This document shows positions 1-6,965 of a stretch of 17,815 nt of DNA, piece by piece. The stretch is from Hyphochytrium catenoides. Lineage: Eukaryota; Sar; Hyphochytriomycetes; Hyphochytriales; Hyphochytriaceae. Each line of letters begins with the position of its first letter. Position 1 is the first letter of the stretch. The notes below the pieces were generated by a model that made no database searches, had not been told where the DNA came from, and saw only the letters and a program-made list of their open reading frames with translations. The translations under genes were made by a program, and so were the position numbers. The DNA lies in contig FLMG01002071.1 of the NCBI GenBank assembly GCA_900088475.1, positions 1-17,815 on the forward strand. The letters are read 5' to 3'.

Positions 1-290
1 TGAGACTCGAACAAGCGCCAGTATGAGAATGACTGAGCTGGCTTTCTCTCGCCTGTTCCAGCTGCCAGGATGATGTGAAATCACGGCCAACTCGAGTTCT
101 CGAGCCGCAATAATCTTCAGAATTGGTGAAGCAGAAAGTCTCTTCTGAAGTGTTTTTGTAGATCTTTCAGAAGGGCCCAACTGGTGTTCCCCCCTAGGGA
201 CAAAGCCTCCATGCCCTAGGCTGTTTATGGAGCTCCGTGCGGGTTGTACTACACTGTTGCAGGGGTACTCACCTCTAATCAAGGTGGACA

Positions 291-474
291 CTGATTGGCT
301 GGCGCCACTTAGATCAGGGCTCTGATTGGACCACAGCACCCAAAGTCCGACCTGATTGGCTCGTTGATATGGTGGGACAGGATGGGTGGCTGGTGTATTT
401 GATGGGATTTTGGACCACATCACCTGATTGGCCCATCCACCCCACTTTGCCTTCATTACATAGCTGTCCAATCA
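291..474 (+). promoter_or_regulatory. Cluster of five CCAAT-type boxes
   Basis: The octamer CTGATTGG (reverse CCAAT box with the same flanks) occurs at 291-298, 322-329, 352-359 and 424-431. A fifth box, CCAATCA, lies in the opposite orientation at 468-474. The first three are spaced 31 and 30 bases apart, about three helical turns. CCAAT boxes with CA/AG-type flanks are the classical NF-Y binding site in eukaryotes. Placement 470-650 bases upstream of the phosphorylase start fits a distal promoter element. Function is inferred; only the repeated motif is seen. Confidence 0.5.
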
Positions 475-568
475 AGATTAGACATCCAGAGTCCCCCCTT
501 GAGCATTGACGGGGAGCTGTATGACCAAGGGGTAGAGGTAGAGAGGACGCAAGGGGGGAAGATAAAGG

Positions 569-577
569 GAGAGAGAG

Positions 578-622
<45 letters not shown>
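569..622. repeat. (GA)n microsatellite
   Basis: A short GA run at about 569-579 is followed, after TC, by some twenty uninterrupted AG dinucleotides (about 582-621), ending in GACACAC. It is a simple dinucleotide repeat upstream of the phosphorylase gene. Similar imperfect GA/purine tracts lie just after that gene. Confidence 0.95.
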
Positions 623-625
<3 letters not shown>

Positions 626-943
626 ACAAACATGGGACACACAGGCAAAGTACCAGAACCAGCTCCAGAAAGCTTAGTAGTAACTCGTCAATGGACAATT
701 GTAGAGTGCTTGAGTGAGGTCGGATAGCTGCTCCTCTAGCAGAGTTCAACCTCACGCACACTCTCACACCCTTCTTCTTCCTTATGCTCATCCTGGCAGC
801 GCAGCAGCAACTCTAGAAGTGCGCAAGGCAGTTGCAGATTAAAGACGTAGACTTGAAAGCAGTCCATCTGCACACCACAGGCCCATTGTCCATTTGGCTA
901 ATCGCGTTAGATAGCAGCAGCGCCGCCAGTTGTCTTGAACAAG

Positions 944-1789
944 ATGAAAGACAAGTACGACGAGGCTGTGGCGTTCATTCGCTCTAAGATCCAAGAGTCT
1001 CCCACTGTTCTCGTCATTGCCGGTAGCGGACTCGGAGGCCTTGCTGACATTGTTGAGAGCCCAGTGTCTGTCCCTTACAGCGAGATCCCTAACTTCCCCC
1101 AGTCCACAGTCCATGGCCATCAGTCCAGACTTGTCTTCGGCCGCATCGGGGCGTCCAAGGTGGTCGTCATGTGCGGTCGTTTTCATAGCTATGAAGGCTA
1201 CGATCTACCCACGACCGCCTTTCCTGTCCGCGTATTCTTCCTTCTCGGCGTAAAGACCCTGATCGTCACAAATGCTGCTGGAGGATTGAACCCAAGCCTG
1301 AAGCCAGGCGACATCGCTGTGGTTTCTGACCATATCAACCTGCCAGGAATGGCTGGAAAGCACCCGCTCGTAGGACCCAACGACGACCGATTCGGCCCAC
1401 GATTTCCTCCCATGGACAAGGCTTACTCCGTGACAATGAGAGATATGGTGAAGAGCATCGGCACGCGGCTAGGGATCACTCATCTACTAAGGTTCAATGC
1501 AGTCTACGCCTTTGTTAGCGGCCCCTCGTACGAGACCCCGCACGAAGCTTTGCTGTTAAGGAACGCTGCCGCGGATTGTGTTGGTATGAGCACAGTTCCT
1601 GAGGTTATTGTGGCGGCACATTGTGGTATGCAGGTTCTCTGCCTTTCTCTCATCACTAACAATGTCATCCTTCCTGGAGACGGAACCACTCGCTCAGCCA
1701 ACCATCAGGAAGTTTTGGAGGCTGCAAAGGCAGCTGCAACAGTGACGCAGAGCCTTGTGCACACAGTTATCTCGGAGCTTTCTACCTAG
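944..1789 (+). CDS. PNP: Purine nucleoside phosphorylase (trimeric type)
   Basis: Enzyme of purine salvage: phosphorolysis of (deoxy)inosine and guanosine to the free base and (deoxy)ribose 1-phosphate, expected in the cytosol. The 281-residue product matches the low-molecular-mass trimeric family along its whole length (human about 289). Visible motifs are the phosphate loop GSGLGG (27-32), a phosphate-site His in HGHQSR (57-62), GRFHSYEGY (78-86) with the ribose/phosphate His and Tyr, TNAAGG (109-114), the base-binding Glu in GPSYET (193-198), GMSTVPE (214-220) with the ribose Met, and SLITNN (235-240), whose first Asn corresponds to human Asn243 and marks preference for 6-oxopurines. His254 matches human His257 after a one-residue insertion. 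The frame opens slightly earlier with TTG, but ATG at 944 (context CAAGATGA) is the sensible start. The gene has no intron, unlike its neighbours, and is the only one read rightward. Two AATAAA signals follow at 1948 and 1953. Confidence 0.95.
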   Translation: MKDKYDEAVAFIRSKIQESPTVLVIAGSGLGGLADIVESPVSVPYSEIPNFPQSTVHGHQSRLVFGRIGASKVVVMCGRFHSYEGYDLPTTAFPVRVFFLLGVKTLIVTNAAGGLNPSLKPGDIAVVSDHINLPGMAGKHPLVGPNDDRFGPRFPPMDKAYSVTMRDMVKSIGTRLGITHLLRFNAVYAFVSGPSYETPHEALLLRNAAADCVGMSTVPEVIVAAHCGMQVLCLSLITNNVILPGDGTTRSANHQEVLEAAKAAATVTQSLVHTVISELST

Positions 1790-2268
1790 AAGACGGAGAG
1801 AGTAAGGATAGAGAGAGAGACACCCACAACCACGATGGAAGAACCAACAACAGCAGAGAGAGACACAGAAAGAGAGAAAGAGAGAGATCGACAAAGAAAC
1901 CTATGGTTACCGGAGAAGCACAGAGGCAGTATATTCCGACGACGATAAATAAAATAAAGTGCTAATAATAATAATACATAGAGCATAATGATTCGGCCAC
2001 CATAGACAGAGCATGGACTGAACGACGCCAGTTGACAGCAGAGATAGGAGACCATCGGACAGAGAAGAAAGGCTTCGCCAGCCGCAAGGGCACAAAGAAA
2101 AAAAAGCGAAAGAGCCGAGCTCCAGCAGCGCTTGGTTGGACGGGCCTTTCGTCTAAATCAAAATGTGGTCTACGCCAGTGATATGGGCTGGAAGTAGACG
2201 CTCTGCTCCTGAACGTGTAAGAGCGCGAGAACCGCGGTTAATTCAAGGCCAAAAAGAAGGAAACATGG
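1790..2268. other. Convergent intergenic region with GA-rich tract and poly(A) signals
   Basis: This spacer lies between the ends of the phosphorylase gene (+) and the receptor-kinase gene (-). An imperfect GA-rich purine tract spans about 1790-1885. Overlapping AATAAA hexamers at 1948-1953 and 1953-1958, about 160 bases after the phosphorylase stop, are plausible poly(A) signals for that transcript. They are followed by an ATA/AAT-rich stretch to about 1990. No AATAAA is seen on the minus strand just after the kinase stop. No coding region is supported. Confidence 0.7.
1948..1958 (+). terminator. Putative poly(A) signals of the PNP transcript
   Basis: Two overlapping AATAAA hexamers (1948-1953 and 1953-1958) lie about 160 bases after the phosphorylase stop codon, in an otherwise A-rich stretch. 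The assignment rests on motif and position only. Confidence 0.45.
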
Positions 2269-5218
2269 TTAGCTTCGTATCCTGAGAAGTACTATTACGG
2301 AATGGAATGAAGCTACCTCATCTTCATTTGCCTTGGACAGTGGCACGCCAAATACCTCTGCCGCTCGGTCCATGAAGCGTTTCCAATAAGGCCCAGGAGG
2401 AATAGCGCTAAGTCCATCTCTATCCTTGCCCTGAAATTTCACCTTGAAAAAGCGCTCCATTCGCTTCTGGAACGTCCAAGTCTGCAGGATATCGATGATG
2501 CCCACAAAATAATACTTGGCCCCGACCACCTCAGCAGCCAGTAAAGGAGCGATGGAACCTGAAGCCTGATGATGAACAAAAGGGTCAGACCATATTGCAG
2601 CGGACTGTTAGCTGAAATAGTAGTCAGGAATGAAGAAAGCGCCTAATAAGGAAAATATGGTGAACAACGCAGCAAGAAAGAGAGCGAGAGGGCCCCATAC
2701 CATATTCCCCGTGGCCCTTGTTTCCTCAGGGAGTGTCCTATTGCCCTGTGTGGTGCCCCTTCCTCCAATATAGGCAGATGCTCCCCGAGTTAAAGATTCT
2801 ATGCTATCTGGCTCATTGTAGCCCTCGGCACTGTGGTCCACAGGGAAGGTGTGGTTGGAGACGCCAACAAGCAGAGAATAATCCATGATGCCATGTTGTT
2901 TCAAGAACTCCGTGTCCCGCTTGATTGTATGAAAGGTCCTAAACGCAACCTCTTCCGCAATGAGGAGCTTGCCTTTAAGATCCATGTCCTTCAATACGAC
3001 ATTAGGCTCATGGCCACCGATCTGGACTGGACACTTGCCACCATGAGCTGAGACCTTGATTCCGTGAATGTACTTCTGATTGCAGTGACGACAGGTGACT
3101 TTCTTTCCCTTCTTGGGTCTCTCAGCATTGCGGTTGACCCAGGAGCCCTTGATGTCATATCTTTTTGGAGAACGTATGCGGGAGTTGCGGTAGGGCGGAG
3201 AGTAGGTTGATTAACTGACTTCAACACGCGAAACCAGGTAACATTCTTACCTCGTGTGGATCGTCTTATCCGTGTTGAATAGGTTGGCCATAACTACGAA
3301 GTAGAAGTCTCTATCGTAGATGTGTAGACAGTAACAGCCATAGAACCTGGTTAGCAAAGAGTCCCGATAGTGGTCCAAGTACTGCGCATAGTCCATAACG
3401 AAGTTGTCGACTAGAAAATGCTTCTCGCCTGTACTCATACTTTTCACTATGAGCGTGTTGTCCTTTGAGAAGAACATGAAAGCTCCACTAGCGCCTTCAC
3501 TAATCCTTGCCTTCGCCGTTTCGCGTAGCGAGGCGAGCATGCTCTCGTTGGAGACGCCAAATGCCGATCTGATTTGCCGGAACCACCTAGGTTTAAAGGC
3601 GATAAACTTCGGACCCCTACGACTGCTAGTGCCTGAGGATACGTAGGAATGAGAAGAGAATATTAAGAACGAGAGCGATCCGATAGTTAGGTGTGGAGAA
3701 AGGAAAGTGACATGCTAACCTTTTGAAAAGTTGAACTCTGACTTGTCTTTCGTCTCAAAGGACACGTCAGTCAGGGCACGCCTGATACCCTCCGTCGTAT
3801 AGTGAAGGATCTCATTCCTCAGCGCCTCGTTGAGTTGCAGGTTGAGTTCAGCATCTACTGCCACAACGGAGGACGACCGTCGGGACTTGGAGGAGCACAG
3901 CATGTCCATAAGCTCTCGGTGACCGAGTTCATTGTACCAGAACCACACCACAAAGTTTCCATAGCCCTTCGCAGCGATAAGAAACTTCACAAGCTCACCC
4001 GCCCAATTATTCTTCTCGGACAGGTCAGCGGTCTGGATGTAGATCATGTACGAAATGAACACAGCGAGCCAGTAGAAGAGGACAACGAGGCAGTAGTCCT
4101 TCGAGGTATTGATTAAACGTCGCTTGAACTCCATGACTTCCGTCCCCTTCTTGGCAATCATGGCCTTACCAATGATCACTGCACTCGCGACGAGAAAGAT
4201 ACCCAGCCAGACATAGAGAAATAACCAAGTTCTCCAGTTAGCGTTCGTGATGCCGTTCTTCTCAGAGCTTCCGTCGTCAGGATCAAACTCTTCATCCTTC
4301 ACCCAGCACTGCCGTGTCACGGCTTCACCTGCAGAGTCGGTGGCTAGCATAATAACGCCCAGCAAGATAGGGAAGCCTATCGAAAACCAGTAGTACTTTC
4401 TCATGTTCGCCTTATAGTCGGTGAAAGGATTCTTCAGCGTCCAATACATGTCCAGCGAGAGGCAGAAGAAGAAGCACTCTGATGACAACAGGAGGAGTTC
4501 AGCGATGACCCCCATCGCTGTGCAAAGTGCGCTGTAGTCTGCTTGTTCGCTAATCGGCTCACATTGCCCGCCATCCAGTATGCATGCCAGAGGGACTTCT
4601 GCCGCCAATCGGATGGCCAGGATAAGGTCCACCACTGCGATGCAGATGAAGAGCTTATTCGGATGCTTTTGGTTCTCCGGTCGGCAGGTGTAGGATATGA
4701 AGATCAAGATCGAGCAGAACAAAGTGGTGATAAAGCCGTATACCACCCCAGCGGAGTTGTTCTCAAATTTTACCAGGACCATTAGTATGAGGCAGACCAA
4801 GAACACCAGAACGCCTAGTATCTCAGCAACCAGCTGATTCCGGGACAATTTCTTCCGAGTGGGAGACTCAAAGTGCGCATTTGTCGCTCCTAGATCTCTG
4901 GGAGTCTGTGCCTCCAGATACTCGTAATCTATATCAAGAGGCCAAGGAAGTAACACTTAGAAAGTCATTTGAACAGCTCTGGTTGGTCAATATATCTCCA
5001 TTTTCTTTACCTGGAGCATTAGCTGCTGGGGTAGCGACTGCCTGGCTCTCAGTATCGGCACTGAAGCGGGCTCTTCCAAGAACGCCGTCGACAGTCTCCA
5101 TATGTGGCCCTGATTTTCGTCCGATCCCTCCTGCACCGTCCACGACGTGGGAGAGTGTAACGACGCCATTACCGCCAACTATAGGGCCCCCCTGCTGACC
5201 GGCAGTGTAACCTGCCAT
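2269..5218 (-). CDS. GPCR-PIPK: receptor fused to a phosphatidylinositol phosphate kinase
   Basis: Exons (minus strand): 5218-5011, 4928-3720, 3632-3251, 3160-2701, 2604-2269; introns are 82-96 bases, all GT-AG with matching phases. Product 864 residues if translation starts at the Met at 5218. Residues 1-100 are low-complexity. Eight hydrophobic segments follow at about 106-123, 131-151, 161-179, 205-227, 247-266, 301-323, 348-368 and 382-403; the last seven form the receptor, with a QCWV cysteine in the second outer loop. The PIP kinase domain spans about 480-850: glycine loop and invariant Lys536 (TLIVKSM), YDIKGS (601-606), VLKDMD (655-660), MDYSLLVGV (692-700) and GIIDILQ (788-794, catalytic Asp791). 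Glu803 in the activation loop matches the type I choice, suggesting PI4P 5-kinase activity. Such fusions link a plasma-membrane receptor directly to PI(4,5)P2 synthesis; ligand unknown. The N-terminus is uncertain: an in-frame region extends upstream to about 5360, and another exon may lie at 5449-5610. Confidence 0.9.
3031..3093 (-). other. C2HC zinc-finger-like insert within the PIP kinase domain
   Basis: Between YDIKGSWVNRNAE and GGHEPNVVLKDMD the protein carries Cys623-X2-Cys626-X12-His639-X3-Cys643. This is the spacing of a classical C2H2 finger with Cys as the last ligand. A basic stretch, RPKKGKK, comes just before it. Animal type I and II PIP kinases have no zinc ligands here that I know of. 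The spacing is read directly from one exon; metal binding is inference. Confidence 0.6.
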
Positions 5219-6201
5219 TTCTAAATTGACTTGCTTTCCTGCTTCCTGCTCTGCCTGATGTTGCTTCAAGCTCCTCCGGAAACAACCTTGACCTAAAGCA
5301 CTGAAGATGGCATCCACCAGTCCGCGGTCCTTGCCTCCGCTGGTTTCAGACAGACAGACGCATTACAAAGCGCTTATGCCGTCAACAGGGGGCCTTGCGC
5401 CATGAAAATAGTCCAAGTTGACGAGCTCTTCTCGCTTAGAGGTCTCACCTTCATAGGAATCAGAGGCCGGTGTGGGAGTTTATTAATGAAGCTTCCGATC
5501 CCGCGCCACGCCGCCCAGGCAATCAAACCCACAAACAAAGCAGTCTGGAACTCAGAACACTTTCTCTCGTTATTCCGAATCAAATACTGTTCTATTCCCA
5601 ATATTATAGCACCCTTCTAGGATAGCCGTTCTTTCTCAGTGGTGTTTAGTCGCTCATTTGCTGGTTCTAAATCTCCATAGATAAAAGCAGAGGGTAAACA
5701 TTCCTAAAAATAGGTGTTTGATTGTTGGTCAGGACTTGTGTTTGGATTTCGCCCAATGAAATCCCTTACTACACCATACCTCAGCCAATAAGATTCGAGC
5801 TTGTAGACCCATTAGTCCCTGACCCAAATGGTTAGTTGGCCCCAGCCACCATGCCCTTCGTACTGTAGTATATATTAAAGAGGAATGTTAAACCCCTTAT
5901 AACTCTATGGCTTTCAACAAAGATAGCTTTCGACAAGGAACATAGCTTTCAAGAAACGTCGAAAGGGCTATTAATATTCTTAGTTTAGAAATGGCGGGCA
6001 AAGTTGGACATCATTCGACCCTCTTCTCCACACTGTGGCGCAGCTCATCTTCTCTTGCGGTCTCAGTCCTATAGAAACTGTGAGATCCACACAGCAAAGA
6101 ACGGAAGACCCTTTTCTTTATTCCAAGGCCTTTATTTATTGAAGACGTCTGTAAGAGTAGTAGCGGAGTGAGAGGAAGCAAGCAAGGCAACTGATAGTTC
6201 C

Positions 6202-6396
6202 TTATTCTTGAGACTCTGCCATAACTCTGGAGATTGGGGATGGAGGCAGTACCAGTGCGCAGCCAGAGTCAGTTCTAGTAAGCACGCGAGTGGCGACTGC
6301 TAGCCTGATCGTTGGTGCCACTGCTGTTGGACTTACGAAGCACTGGCTATACTTCTTCACGTTTACGTCCCTCCAAATTTGAAACAGCTTCTTCAT
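6202..6396 (-). CDS. Doubtful small ORF, unknown product
   Basis: An ATG-initiated frame of 64 codons, basic near the N-terminus (MKKLFQIWRDVNVKKYSQCF), matches no family I recognise. A strong splice donor (GTAAGT) sits after codon 20, with possible acceptors ending near 6227, so the true protein may be spliced. Three AATAAA hexamers on the same strand (within 6117-6140) would suit the end of a short transcript. The evidence is circumstantial: length alone would not distinguish this from chance. Confidence 0.2.
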   Translation of the reverse strand: MKKLFQIWRDVNVKKYSQCFVSPTAVAPTIRLAVATRVLTRTDSGCALVLPPSPISRVMAESQE

Positions 6397-6946
6397 GATC
6401 GGCGCTTGAAGATGGGAACGGATCCTGGATCTATAGCACTACTTGGTACCATTGTCACCAGAGTCCATAGCGAGCTTTGCAATTTCTCCATCGGACCCTG
6501 CTGTATGTTTGTTTGACATCAACTAAACGATGCCTTCCTTCCTTCCTTGCCATCTGTCCAGCCTCTAATTCCCTAGAAGTGATTAGTTCAAATGACGGTC
6601 ATGCGATGGGCAAAGAGGTCACGGTAAGATTCTATTGCGCAGCTGACAGTGAGCTTGCTTTCCTTGCCCATGATTTTATGTCAGTGACTGCCCTCTTTGT
6701 GCACGGTGATCCTTTTTGAGCCGTCTTCTACGTGACAGTATAGGTAGCTGGTACCAGCCTTGATGAAAACGTCTGTCCATCAGTAAATGACGGTAATGTT
6801 GGAGCGGTTGTCTCCTGTTCTTCATGGACACTACTCTCCGTCTCGTGATGAGATCGATTCAGAAGAAGTTTGATTATCTACTTCAAAAGCTAAAGCGTCA
6901 CGAGATCATTGAGCACCACGGATGAAAGGGGCCCGTCTAAGAGCGT

Positions 6947-6952
6947 TTTATT
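6947..6952 (-). terminator. Putative poly(A) signal of the glucosylceramidase gene
   Basis: AATAAA on the minus strand begins 13 bases after the TAA stop at 6966-6968, within an A-rich stretch. This implies a very short 3' UTR if it is used. Confidence 0.45.
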
Positions 6953-6965
6953 TTTTTAATGTTTT

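Larger units (their letters stand above)
1..943. other. Upstream region of the PNP gene; no gene seen
   Basis: No convincing coding exon is present on either strand. The stretch holds a cluster of CCAAT-type boxes (291-474) and a GA microsatellite (569-622), listed separately. Open frames crossing the microsatellite translate to Arg-Glu or Leu-Ser runs and are simple-repeat artefacts. Two CCTAGG palindromes lie near 193 and 215 without obvious meaning. The stretch most likely contains the promoter and 5' leader of the downstream phosphorylase; no TATA box is obvious close to its start codon. Confidence 0.6.
5450..6965. other. Intergenic region between the receptor-kinase and glucosylceramidase genes
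   Basis: This probably contains the promoter of the receptor-kinase gene. CCAAT boxes on the plus strand at 5753-5757 and 5785-5789 and a TATATATTAA stretch at 5869-5878 lie upstream of that gene's possible first exon. Three near-copies of AGCTTTC(A/G)A sit at about 5907-5958. A small minus-strand ORF (6396-6202) and its AATAAA signals are listed separately. The 3' end of the glucosylceramidase transcript lies at the right. I see nothing else coding. Confidence 0.5.

Noticed and set aside
314-791. Open frames on both strands giving Arg-Glu or Leu-Ser repeats
   Set aside because: They are translations of the GA microsatellite; the flanks show no recognisable protein.
2608-2700. Apparent membrane segment in the middle of the PIP kinase domain
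   Set aside because: It lies in an intron (donor GTATGG after ATG, acceptor CTAACAG); splicing it out restores a continuous kinase domain in phase 0. Kept only as a possible retained-intron form.
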